Source: Paracoccaceae bacterium (GTDB taxonomy: Bacteria > Pseudomonadota > Alphaproteobacteria > Rhodobacterales > Rhodobacteraceae). From it: a DNA stretch of 8,863 bases. The stretch is taken from assembly GCA_007120685.1 (NCBI GenBank), contig SKNG01000482.1, positions 1 through 8,863 on the forward strand. The letters are read 5' to 3'. The number at the start of each line of letters is the position of its first letter. Positions within the stretch are counted from its first letter, which is position 1. The notes beneath the pieces are model-generated. The model did no database searches and was not told where the DNA came from. It was given only the letters and a program-made list of their open reading frames with translations. The translations under genes and the position numbers were made by a program. Positions 1 through 6,312 of this stretch are shown one piece after another.

Positions 1-138
1 GGCCAGCGCCCCTTGCAGGGCGCCCGTGCGCGGGATCAGCGACGGGGTCAGCGCCGCGGTGAAGGCGGCGGCGGCAAGGATCACCGCCAGCGGCAGCAGC
101 GGCGCGAAAAGCGGTTCCTGGGCAAAGGGTCGGGCCAT
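1..138 (-). CDS. Abhydrolase_9-type membrane hydrolase, N-terminal fragment
   Basis: Only the first 46 codons lie in the window; the gene continues leftward past base 1. Residues 9-30 form a hydrophobic stretch (Leu/Ala/Val-rich, first membrane helix), followed at residues 30-46 by LTPSLIPRTGALQGALA. The pattern L-T-P-S-L-x-P-R-x-x-x-x-Q-G is the hallmark I know from the N-terminal membrane domain of the alpha/beta-hydrolase family Abhydrolase_9 (formerly DUF2319). Members are integral membrane proteins with several N-terminal helices and a C-terminal putative serine hydrolase domain; their substrate is unknown. The ATG at 136-138 is the first in-frame ATG before the membrane helix; no strong Shine-Dalgarno sequence precedes it, so the start is tentative. 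It lies 128 bases downstream of the 138-residue hypothetical gene on the same strand. The catalytic part cannot be seen, so function is inferred from the N-terminal motif only. Confidence 0.72.
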   Translation of the reverse strand, partial: MARPFAQEPLFAPLLPLAVILAAAAFTAALTPSLIPRTGALQGALA

Positions 139-231
139 GGGGTCATTGAACCGAAGGCGCCGGGCGGTGCAACCCCCGCAGGGGATAGCGCCTCGGCCCG
201 GTAGGCCGGTTACCGCCGCTCGCGCGCCGGC

Positions 232-248
232 GCCGGGTTCTCCCCGGC
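232..248 (-). terminator. Weak GC hairpin after the 138-residue gene
   Basis: GCCGGG and CCCGGC can pair as a 6-bp stem with a 5-base loop, about 20 bases beyond the stop codon of the gene at 267-683. A second self-complementary stretch (CCGGCGCCGG, 228-237) overlaps it. There is no T-run after the stem on the minus strand, so intrinsic termination is doubtful. The rest of 139-266 shows no gene or other recognisable signal. Confidence 0.25.
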
Positions 249-266
249 CATGGCGAACAGGGCGGT

Positions 267-683
267 TCAGATGTCGAAGAAGCCGCCAAGCCAGTCTTCA
301 TCGCCGGCCTCGGCTGCCTCGCCACCGGTGCCGGCATCCTCGCCCGGCCAGCCGGCCTCGTTCAGGGTCGCGTCGACCTCGGCGGGGTCGAAGCCGGCTT
401 CTTCGGCGACGGCGGCGAAGGCGGCGCGCATCTGGGCGTCCAGCACCATCCCGCCCAGCACCGTGCCCAGCATCACCCCGCCCAGCGCCCCCGCGCCCGC
501 CGCCAGCCCGGTGCCCCAGGGCGACGGGTCGGGGGGCGGCAGGGGCGCGCCCGGTTTCCCGGCTTGCTGCTTGTCGGCGGCGGCATCGAGCAGGTGCAGC
601 CGGCCGATCAGATCGGGGTTGCCGGATTTCAGGATCGCCTCGCGCGCGGCCTCGGCGCGGCGGCTGGCGTCAGACTCGGTCAT
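267..683 (-). CDS. Hypothetical protein with glycine-zipper segment
   Basis: A 138-residue protein that I do not recognise. The start is the ATG at 681-683, chosen because GGGAGGG (690-696, read on the minus strand) sits 6 bases upstream; longer in-frame starts lack such a site. Residues 1-35 look helical and charged. Residues 43-56 are proline-rich. Residues 57-78 (GTGLAAGAGALGGVMLGTVL followed by GG) form a glycine-zipper-like hydrophobic segment with GxxxG spacing, able to be a membrane helix or a tightly packed helical hairpin. Residues 85-110 are again helical, and the tail is acidic (DAGTGGEAAEAGDED) ending in WLGGFFDI. There is no signal peptide. It lies downstream of metG on the same strand but behind a strong terminator, so it is probably transcribed from its own promoter. 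Codon use matches its neighbours, supporting a real gene; function unknown. Confidence 0.78.
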   Translation of the reverse strand: MTESDASRRAEAAREAILKSGNPDLIGRLHLLDAAADKQQAGKPGAPLPPPDPSPWGTGLAAGAGALGGVMLGTVLGGMVLDAQMRAAFAAVAEEAGFDPAEVDATLNEAGWPGEDAGTGGEAAEAGDEDWLGGFFDI

Positions 684-689
684 TCTCGG

Positions 690-696
690 CCCTCCC
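690..696 (-). promoter_or_regulatory. Ribosome binding site of the 138-residue gene
   Basis: GGGAGGG on the minus strand, 6 bases before the ATG at 683. It fixes the start of this gene at 683 rather than at the in-frame ATG 23 codons upstream. Confidence 0.75.
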
Positions 697-772
697 GGGT
701 TGCCATGAGGGAAAGATGGGCGCGGGGCGGAGCATCGTCGCCCTCGGGTCACGCGCTCGTGATCGGGGCGGG

Positions 773-794
773 AAAAACGCGCCTTGGAAGGCGC
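773..794 (-). terminator. Rho-independent terminator of metG
   Basis: Read on the minus strand: GCGCCTT-CC-AAGGCGC (794-779), a 7-bp GC-rich stem with a tight two-base apex, then G and a TTTTT run (777-773). It begins 33 bases after the metG stop codon. Stem plus T-run in the right order on the minus strand make this a convincing intrinsic terminator, separating metG from the hypothetical gene that follows. Confidence 0.75.
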
Positions 795-797
795 TTC

Positions 798-817
798 ACG
801 CGCGTTCGAACGCGCGT
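798..817. repeat. Perfect 20-base palindrome beside the metG terminator
   Basis: ACGCGCGTTCGAACGCGCGT is completely self-complementary, centred on TTCGAA. It lies 10 bases after the metG stop and 3 bases before the terminator stem, so the metG transcript would end in two successive hairpins. The first could protect the 3' end or act as an auxiliary terminator. A protein-binding palindrome is possible but nothing else supports it. Confidence 0.8.
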
Positions 818-827
818 TCTCCCAGCC

Positions 828-2549
828 TCAGGCGCCGCGCTGACCGGCAAAGCGCGCGGCCCAGTCGGCGCGCTGGTCGTCGGTGATCTTGGCGAACAGC
901 ACTTCGGGCACGGTGAACGGATGGCCGGCTTGCAGGTGGTCCAGCGCCGGCGCCACCCCACCGGGCCAGGACCAGTCACTACAGCCCAGCGCCCGCATGA
1001 TCCGCTCGGCCGCATCGGGGATGAAGGGCTGCGAGAGCACGGCGTAGAAACGGATCAGGTTCAGCGCCAGCCGGATCTGCATGGCGGCCTGATCGGGGTC
1101 GGTCTTGAACACCGACCAGGGCGCGGCCTCCTGCAGGTATTCATTGCCCAGCACCCAGAGCGCGCGCAACTCGCCCGCAGCCTTGCGGATCTCCATCGCC
1201 TCCATATGCCGCTCATAGGCGCGCAGGCGGGTTTCCAGCGCCTGCACCAGCGCCGCCTCGCGCGCGCCGGCCTCGCCGCCCTCGGGCACCACCTCACCGA
1301 ATTTCGAGCGGCAGAACTTCGTCACGCGCGACACAAGGTTGCCCAGCACATCGGCCAGGTCCTTGTTCACCGAGGCCTGGAAGTTTTCCCAGGTGAACTC
1401 TGCGTCGCTGTTTTCCGGCGCGTGCGACAGCAGCCACCAGCGCCAGTAATCGGCGGGCAGGATCGACAGCGCCTGATCCATGAACACGCCCCGGCCTTGG
1501 CTGGTGCTGAACTGACCACCGTCATAGTTCAGGTAATTGAAGGATTTGATGTAATCGACCAGCTTCCATGGCTCGTCCGATCCGATCAGCGTGGCTGGGA
1601 AGGAAAGCGTGTGGAAGGGCACATTGTCCTTGCCCATGAACTGGACGTAGCGCACGTCTTCATCGGCTTCGTCCGTGCGCCACCACTTGCGCCATGCGCT
1701 GTCTGGCTTTCCATTGGCATCGGCCCATTCGGCGGTGGCGGCGATGTATTCGATGGGCGCGTCGAACCAGACGTAGAAGACCTTCCCCTCCATCCCCTGC
1801 CAGGGCGCGCCGTCGAATTGCGCGGGCACGCCCCAGTCCAGATCCCGGGTGATGCCCCGGTCCTGCAGCCCGTCGCCGTCATGCAGCCATTTCCTTGCAA
1901 TCGAAGTGGTCAGCACCGGCCAGCCGGTCTGGCTGTCGATCCATTTGTCCAGCGTCTCGCGCAGCAATGACTGGCGCAGGAACAGATGCTTCGTCTCGCG
2001 CAGTTCCAGATCCCGGGTGCCGGAGATGGCGCTGCGCGGCTCGATCAGCTCGGTCGGCTCCAAGAGCTTGCCGCAGTTCTCGCACTGGTCGCCCCGGGCC
2101 TTGTCATAGCCGCAGGCGGGGCAGGTGCCCTCGATATAGCGATCAGGCAGGAAGCGGCCGTCGGCGGGGGAATACATCTGCCGCTCGCTGACCTGCGAGA
2201 TCAGCCCGGCGGCGCCAAGACGGGCGGCGAAATGCTGGGTCAGCGCGTGGTTGCGCGCGCTGGAGGAGCGGCCGTAGTGATCGAAGGACAGCCGGAAGCC
2301 GCGCGCCAGCGCGGCCTGCTCGGCATGCAGGCGCGCGCAATAGTCGGCGACCGGCTCGCCGGCCCTCGCGGCGGCCAGTTCGGCCGGCGTGCCATGTTCG
2401 TCGGTGGCGCAGATGAACATCACCTCATGCCCGCGCGCGCGCATGTAGCGGGCGTAAAGATCGGCGGGCAACTGGCTGCCGACCAGATTGCCCAGATGCT
2501 TGATGCCGTTGATATAGGGCAGGGCCGAGGTGATGAGGATACGCGCCAT
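828..2549 (-). CDS. metG: Methionyl-tRNA synthetase
   Basis: Cytoplasmic class I aminoacyl-tRNA synthetase that charges tRNA-Met using ATP and methionine; 573 residues. The N-terminus MARILITSALPYINGIKHLG carries the HIGH-type motif as HLGN (residues 18-21). A CATDEHG block at 47-53 follows. A single zinc knuckle has paired CxxC motifs (Cys143, 146, 156, 159), and VWFDAPIEY at 260-268 is a conserved catalytic-core block. The KMSKS loop is degenerate, FSTSQ at 347-351, so both lysines are absent; similar FSTS/STS forms are known in other MetRS of this branch. The helical anticodon-binding domain occupies roughly 385-530. There is no C-terminal EMAP/Arc1p-like tRNA-binding domain, so the protein is the short type compared with the 677-residue E. 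coli enzyme. The ATG at 2549 is chosen because it matches the family N-terminus and has GGAAAG 6 bases upstream; longer in-frame starts give a non-homologous extension. It diverges from the secreted-protein gene at 2752. Confidence 0.97.
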   Translation of the reverse strand: MARILITSALPYINGIKHLGNLVGSQLPADLYARYMRARGHEVMFICATDEHGTPAELAAARAGEPVADYCARLHAEQAALARGFRLSFDHYGRSSSARNHALTQHFAARLGAAGLISQVSERQMYSPADGRFLPDRYIEGTCPACGYDKARGDQCENCGKLLEPTELIEPRSAISGTRDLELRETKHLFLRQSLLRETLDKWIDSQTGWPVLTTSIARKWLHDGDGLQDRGITRDLDWGVPAQFDGAPWQGMEGKVFYVWFDAPIEYIAATAEWADANGKPDSAWRKWWRTDEADEDVRYVQFMGKDNVPFHTLSFPATLIGSDEPWKLVDYIKSFNYLNYDGGQFSTSQGRGVFMDQALSILPADYWRWWLLSHAPENSDAEFTWENFQASVNKDLADVLGNLVSRVTKFCRSKFGEVVPEGGEAGAREAALVQALETRLRAYERHMEAMEIRKAAGELRALWVLGNEYLQEAAPWSVFKTDPDQAAMQIRLALNLIRFYAVLSQPFIPDAAERIMRALGCSDWSWPGGVAPALDHLQAGHPFTVPEVLFAKITDDQRADWAARFAGQRGA

Positions 2550-2751
2550 CGGGGTCTTTCCATCGGTTCGGGCAGGCCGGCGCGGCGCCGGACGCCATGT
2601 GCCCGGGGTCTTTAGCGCATGGCCGTGGCCGCTGCCAGCACCACTTGCCGCTACCCGCCTGCCAGAGCGCAAGACGATTGACGCCGCCGGGGCGAAGGGG
2701 CAGTCTTGATGCCGCGTCGCGCCGACGCCCTACCATAAAGAGGTCATTGCC
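2550..2751. other. Divergent intergenic region between metG and the secreted-repeat gene
   Basis: This 202-base region must hold the promoters of metG (leftward) and of the secreted pair (rightward). On the plus strand TTGACG (2678-2683) is a good -35-like hexamer but has no clear -10 at 16-18 bases. On the minus strand GCTAAAG near 2613-2619 is a possible -10, also without a convincing partner. Ribosome binding sites are clear at both ends: GGAAAG (2556-2561, minus) for metG and AAAGAGGT (2737-2744, plus) for the gene at 2752. No terminator or RNA gene is evident. Confidence 0.4.
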
Positions 2752-4542
2752 ATGTTTTCCCCCCGCCGGTCCGTGCTGCTGTCAACCGTCTGTACGCTTC
2801 TGCTCGGACCGATTGCCGCGGTGCCCGCCACAGCACAGGAAGCAGGGTTTGCCGTCGAGCTTTCGGCGCCGGACCGGTTTGCCCCGCTGCGCGTGAACAC
2901 CCGCGTCTTCGGTCCGACGGCCGAGCCAGCGGGCGCCTATGTGCGCGGCTGCGCGGGTCATGTACCGGCCGAGGAAGCGGCGGCATTGTTCGAGGTAACG
3001 GAACGGCTGCAGATGCTGGCCTTCACCGCGGCTGGGCAGGGGCTGGCCGGCATGGTGCTGAGCACGCCGGACGGGCTTTACCGCTGCGCACTGGCCGAGG
3101 ACGGGCGGCTGGCCAGCGCCGAGATCGCTAATGCCGGCCCCGGGCGTTATCGGGTCTGGGTGGCAGCCGAGGCAGAGGGCGCGGAAATCGACGCGCAACT
3201 GATCGCCGCCGACCGCGCTATCCCGGCGCTGGAGCTTTTCGGGCTGGATCTTGCCGCGATGGGCGCGCCGCGCGTCGGGCAGCATGTGTTCACCGCCACC
3301 GCCGATACGGGCAGGCAGGTGCTGGCAGCCAATGGCACGCTGCATCCCAACGAGCCGCTACGCCCGCTCAACCCTGATTACTGTCCGGGCTTTGGTCAGC
3401 TGGACGCGCCGGACGCGGTGCTGACGCTGCAGGCGCCCGAAGGCGAATTCAGCGTCTTCGCCATGTCCCCGCGCGATCTGACCATCGCCGTGGTGGGGCC
3501 CGATGGCGATGTGTTGTGCAATGACGATACCTTCGGCCTGCACCCGGCGGTGACATTCCGAAGCGCCGCGCCCGGCGATTACGCGATCTTCGTGGGCGCC
3601 TTCAGCCAGGGCGGCTCGGCGCAATACGAGCTCTTCGCCTCGCAGGGCGGGCCGGCCTTTGTGGAAACGCCGATCGACACCGACGCCGCGCCGCGCGTGG
3701 GCTTTGCCACGCTGGATACCAGCCTGGGCGGGCGGGCGCAGTTGCTGGCCACGGCGCAGGTGGTCTCGCGCGATCCCTTCGCGGCGCTGCCCATCGGCGG
3801 CCATTGCCCGGGCTTTACCGGCATCGACGCGCCGGACATGGTGCTGACGGTCGATCAGCCGCAGCAGCAGTTCAGCCTGATGGCGATGTCGGAAACCGAT
3901 CTGGTGATGGCCGCGCGCCTGCCCGATGGCAACTGGGCCTGCAATGACGACAGTTTCGGCCTGCATCCCGGGCTGACCTTCAACGACGCCCCGGCAGGTG
4001 ACTATCTGATCTACGTCGGCACCTTCGGCCAGGGCCGCAGCGGCGAGTTCAACCTGTTTGCCAACCTCGGCCCGCAGAACTGGCAGGATGCCGAGGCCGG
4101 CGGCGCCACTGCCGATGGCCGGCTCAATGCCGATGCCGAGCCGGGGGTCGGTAGCATCCGCTTCGGCCCGCAGACGGCCAGCGACCCGCGCGTGGTGTTC
4201 GACGTCCTGCGCTCGACCGAAGCCGCCTTCGGCATGGGGCCGGAATGCGCGGGCTACATCACCATGTCGCGGCCCGATATCGTGGTCACCGCCGAACCCG
4301 GCCTGCCGCAGATGATGATCTACATGGTTTCGCAGGCCGATGGCACGCTGGTCGTGGTGGGGCCGGATGGGCGGCTTTACTGCAACGACGATTTCGTGGG
4401 CCTGCATCCCGGTCTGGTTTTCGAGGATCCGATGCCTGGCGATTACGCGGTCTTTGCCGGCACCTATGGCGGGCAGGGCGGCGTGGCCACGCTGGGGGTG
4501 ACGGTCGACAACCCGGAATGGACAATGGATCGCGCGCCCTGA
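2752..4542 (+). CDS. Exported protein with four tandem PPC-like beta-sandwich repeats
   Basis: A 596-residue exported protein. Residues 1-28 are a Sec signal peptide (RR, a Leu/Val-rich core, cleavage likely after PATA at residue 28). The mature part is four tandem units of about 140-147 residues. Each has a first Cys near its start, PDG (R1-R4) and CNDD (R2-R4) around the second Cys, then GLHPxxxF and GDYxIxVGxF in R2-R4. Units begin at about Cys67, Cys211, Cys352 and Cys499. R2 and R3 are roughly half identical by eye; R1 is degenerate (CNDD replaced, no GLHP) but keeps PDG, GPGRYRVWV and both cysteines. In every unit the two cysteines are exactly 45 residues apart (67/112, 211/256, 352/397, 499/544), suggesting one disulfide per unit. 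The pattern resembles bacterial pre-peptidase C-terminal (PPC) domains, usually found attached to secreted proteases. The ATG at 2752 has AAAGAGGT 7 bases upstream. It overlaps the next gene, a secreted protease, by one base. No catalytic motif is seen; a binding, inhibitory or accessory role is inference. Confidence 0.86.
   Translation: MFSPRRSVLLSTVCTLLLGPIAAVPATAQEAGFAVELSAPDRFAPLRVNTRVFGPTAEPAGAYVRGCAGHVPAEEAAALFEVTERLQMLAFTAAGQGLAGMVLSTPDGLYRCALAEDGRLASAEIANAGPGRYRVWVAAEAEGAEIDAQLIAADRAIPALELFGLDLAAMGAPRVGQHVFTATADTGRQVLAANGTLHPNEPLRPLNPDYCPGFGQLDAPDAVLTLQAPEGEFSVFAMSPRDLTIAVVGPDGDVLCNDDTFGLHPAVTFRSAAPGDYAIFVGAFSQGGSAQYELFASQGGPAFVETPIDTDAAPRVGFATLDTSLGGRAQLLATAQVVSRDPFAALPIGGHCPGFTGIDAPDMVLTVDQPQQQFSLMAMSETDLVMAARLPDGNWACNDDSFGLHPGLTFNDAPAGDYLIYVGTFGQGRSGEFNLFANLGPQNWQDAEAGGATADGRLNADAEPGVGSIRFGPQTASDPRVVFDVLRSTEAAFGMGPECAGYITMSRPDIVVTAEPGLPQMMIYMVSQADGTLVVVGPDGRLYCNDDFVGLHPGLVFEDPMPGDYAVFAGTYGGQGGVATLGVTVDNPEWTMDRAP
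2950..4506 (+). repeat. Four tandem coding repeats with a paired-cysteine PPC-like unit
   Basis: Core units map to about 2950-3201 (R1, divergent), 3382-3642 (R2), 3805-4065 (R3) and 4246-4506 (R4), measured from the first Cys to the last core beta strand. First-Cys to first-Cys distances are 144, 141 and 147 residues. The linkers between units are variable but share a [R/G]VG motif about 35-40 residues before the next Cys. The DNA between R3 and R4 is still close around the GLHPGL segment (both read ggcctgcatcccgg), pointing to duplication within the gene. Confidence 0.85.
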
Positions 4543-4544
4543 TG
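4540..4544 (+). promoter_or_regulatory. TGATG stop/start overlap coupling the two secreted-protein genes
   Basis: The TGA of the repeat-protein gene (4540-4542) shares its A with the ATG of the protease gene (4542-4544). Only weak purine-rich sequence (GGAATGGACAATGGA, 4516-4530) precedes it, so the protease is probably translated by re-initiation, tying its amount to that of the repeat protein. Confidence 0.8.
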
Positions 4545-5753
4545 CAGTGGCCTCTCGCCGGGCTGGCCGGCGCGCTTGTCTGCCTGGGCCTGACGCTGGC
4601 GCCGGCGCCGCCCCTGGTGGCACAGACCGGTGGCATGACGGTTTCCCCCGACCTATGGGCACAGGTGCCGCTGGACCTGCGCCGGGCGTTGGGGGACGAC
4701 AGTTGCCGCTGGGCCAATGACATGGAATGCGACGACGCGCAATTCGGCGGCACCGGCGCCTGCGCGCCCGGCACCGATGCCACCGACTGCCGGGCGCTGG
4801 CGATGGGCGGCGATGACAGTTGCACCTTCGCCCGCAACGGCATCTGCGAAGAGGTGGGCATCGGCACCGGCCGCTGCACATCGGGCACCGATACGACCGA
4901 CTGCAGCTCGTTGGCCTTTCTGCGCAACCGCTCCAACCGCTGCGCCACGGCCTTTGACGGGGTGTGCGACGAGCCCGGCATCGGCACCGGGCGCTGCGCG
5001 GCCAATACCGATACCGCCGATTGCATCGGTCGCCACCGGCCGGCCACGGCGCGCGACCATTTCTTCGGCTATGACAACCGCGTGCTGGTCGATGTCTCGG
5101 TCCTGCCCTGGCGCGCGGTGGGGGTAGTGGAAACCGCGCGCGGCAGCTGTACCGGGGTGCTGGTGTCGCCGCGCGTGGTGGTGACGGCGGCGCATTGCGT
5201 GGCCGACGGGACGGACGGCCTGTTGCCCGTGCATCGCTTCCGCGCCGGGGTCAGCGGGGCGCGCGAGGCCGGACAAGCCGGGGTGGCGCGGGTGACTGTG
5301 GCGCCGGACTTCCGCCCTGGTGACGTGCCGCCGGGCATGGGCAATGGCAACGACTGGGCGCTGCTGGAGCTGGATACCAACCTGGGCCGGCGCGTGGGTT
5401 ACGTGCCGCCCTTCGTGCTGGACAAGCCCGCGCTGGACGAAATCAGGGCGGGCGATTTTCGCATCTCGCAGGCCGGTTACAGCTGGGACACGGGCGAGCA
5501 TCTGTCCGGCCATATGGATTGCCGGGTGATCGAGGCCTATCCGGACGGCTCGTTGATCCATGACTGCGACACCACGCGCGGCGACAGCGGCTCGCCCCTG
5601 ATGGTGCGGCGCGAAGGGGAGTGGCGGCTTCTGGCCATCGACAGCCAGTTCTATCGCCCGCAACCGCCCTATGAGATGTTTTCCTCATCGCATCTGGCCG
5701 TCGACACTCGCGTCTTTGCCGGCGCGCTGCGCGCGACGGGGGCGCTGGACTGA
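4542..5753 (+). CDS. Exported trypsin/V8-like serine protease with three Cys-rich repeats
   Basis: A 403-residue exported endopeptidase. Residues 1-27 are a signal peptide (hydrophobic core 5-20, likely cleavage after PLVA at 27). Residues 55-161 hold three small cysteine-rich repeats of four cysteines each, ending in GTGxCxxxTDxxDC (55-83, 94-121, 134-161). The S1-type catalytic domain begins near DNRVLVDVSVLPWRAVG (178-194). His218 lies in VVVTAAHC, Asp271 in NGNDWALLEL and Ser349 in RGDSGSPL, completing the triad. Cys203 and Cys219 match the conserved disulfide around the catalytic His, and Cys327/Cys342 probably form a second. HDCDTTRGDSGSP resembles the V8-like Glu-endopeptidase group (COG3591) more than classical trypsin. 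The usual specificity-determining GIHxxG of V8 is not present (AIDSQFYR instead), so cleavage preference is unknown. An N-terminal propeptide removed near Arg180 is plausible by family analogy. The start is the ATG overlapping the upstream stop; it is the only one that yields the signal peptide. Confidence 0.93.
   Translation: MQWPLAGLAGALVCLGLTLAPAPPLVAQTGGMTVSPDLWAQVPLDLRRALGDDSCRWANDMECDDAQFGGTGACAPGTDATDCRALAMGGDDSCTFARNGICEEVGIGTGRCTSGTDTTDCSSLAFLRNRSNRCATAFDGVCDEPGIGTGRCAANTDTADCIGRHRPATARDHFFGYDNRVLVDVSVLPWRAVGVVETARGSCTGVLVSPRVVVTAAHCVADGTDGLLPVHRFRAGVSGAREAGQAGVARVTVAPDFRPGDVPPGMGNGNDWALLELDTNLGRRVGYVPPFVLDKPALDEIRAGDFRISQAGYSWDTGEHLSGHMDCRVIEAYPDGSLIHDCDTTRGDSGSPLMVRREGEWRLLAIDSQFYRPQPPYEMFSSSHLAVDTRVFAGALRATGALD
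4704..5024 (+). repeat. Three Cys-rich coding repeats (C-x7-C-x9/10-C-x8-C)
   Basis: Cysteines lie at residues 55/63/74/83, 94/102/112/121 and 134/142/152/161 of the protease. Spacing is 8-11-9 in the first unit and 8-10-9 in the other two. Shared elements are (D/N)xxC at the start, an acidic (E/D) pair after the second Cys, GTG before the third and TDxxDC at the end. They are Asp/Glu-rich and could bind calcium, as LDL-receptor-A modules do, but they do not match that family clearly. Confidence 0.85.
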
Positions 5754-5846
5754 CACCGGCGGGGATCAGACGGTCAGACCCTTGCCTTTCCGCTGCATAG
5801 CCCGCAAAGCTGACGCCATAGTAAACTTGGCGAGAGTGGGCGGCAG
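5754..5846 (+). other. Gap between the protease gene and aroQ
   Basis: These 93 bases hold no clear terminator and no convincing promoter; CATAGT at 5817-5822 is a possible -10 element without a partner. GAGAGTGGG (5832-5840) ends 6 bases before the aroQ ATG and probably serves as its ribosome binding site. Whether aroQ is read from its own promoter or from the upstream pair cannot be decided from sequence. Confidence 0.4.
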
Positions 5847-6305
5847 ATGGCACCGCGGATCGACATCATCAACGGGCCGAACCTGAACCTTCTGGGCCAG
5901 CGCGAGCCCGACATTTACGGTAGCGAGACGCTGGCCAGCATCGAGGCCGCCTGCCGCGCCCTGGCCGATAGGGTGGGGCTGGATCTGCATTTCTTCCAGT
6001 CGAACCACGAGGGCGCGCTGGTGGATCGCATCCAGGCCGCGCGGGGCGATGGCAAGGCGCCAGGCGCGGCCGGGATCGTGATCAACCCGGCCGCCTACAC
6101 GCATAGCTCGGTGGCAATTCTGGATGCACTTGCAGCCTTCGACGGGCCGGTGATCGAACTGCACCTGTCCAATGTCCACCGGCGCGAGGCGTTCCGCCAC
6201 CATTCCTACATCTCGGCCCGCGCCGACGCGGTGATCGCGGGCTGCGGCGCCCAGGGCTATGAACTGGCGCTCTGGCGCATGGCGCGGCTGTTGGGGCGGG
6301 CGTAA
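5847..6305 (+). CDS. aroQ: 3-dehydroquinate dehydratase, type II
   Basis: Cytoplasmic shikimate-pathway enzyme that converts 3-dehydroquinate to 3-dehydroshikimate, normally as a dodecamer; 152 residues, the usual size. The N-terminus IDIINGPNLNLLGQREPDIY contains the family signature with Asn12, Arg19 and the catalytic Tyr24 in the flexible lid loop. FFQSNHEG lies at 49-56. INPAAYTH (79-86) supplies Asn80 and His86. ELHLSN (104-109) contains His106, the probable general acid partner, and Arg113 follows in RREAFR. All expected active-site residues are present. The start at 5847 has a purine-rich site upstream and gives the standard N-terminus. In many alphaproteobacteria aroQ precedes accB-accC; here the next gene is instead convergent, its stop 7 bases away, so aroQ ends the transcription unit. 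Confidence 0.96.
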   Translation: MAPRIDIINGPNLNLLGQREPDIYGSETLASIEAACRALADRVGLDLHFFQSNHEGALVDRIQAARGDGKAPGAAGIVINPAAYTHSSVAILDALAAFDGPVIELHLSNVHRREAFRHHSYISARADAVIAGCGAQGYELALWRMARLLGRA

Positions 6306-6312
6306 ACGGGCC

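Noticed and set aside
26..886. Plus-strand Arg/Pro-rich open frame at the left end
   Set aside because: Composition (RPRR, PAPPR runs) is that of a frame opposite Gly/Ala-rich coding DNA; it overlaps three minus-strand genes.
564..1970. Plus-strand open frame (468 codons) across metG
   Set aside because: Antisense to a full-length MetRS with all motifs; His/Gly/Leu-rich shadow without domain.
4575..4586. Possible lipobox in the protease signal peptide (ALVC, residues 11-14)
   Set aside because: The residue before Cys is Val, not Gly/Ala/Ser, and a normal signal peptidase I site (PLVA) follows; lipidation is unlikely.
3358..4881. Long minus-strand open frame (507 codons) opposite the repeat-protein and protease genes
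   Set aside because: The translation is Arg/Ala/His/Gly-rich with no recognisable domain, and it lies antisense to a gene with a signal peptide and four conserved repeats; a GC-rich shadow frame.
4653..5663. Minus-strand open frame (336 codons) opposite the protease
   Set aside because: Antisense to an intact catalytic triad; composition is typical of a shadow frame and no ribosome site is seen.
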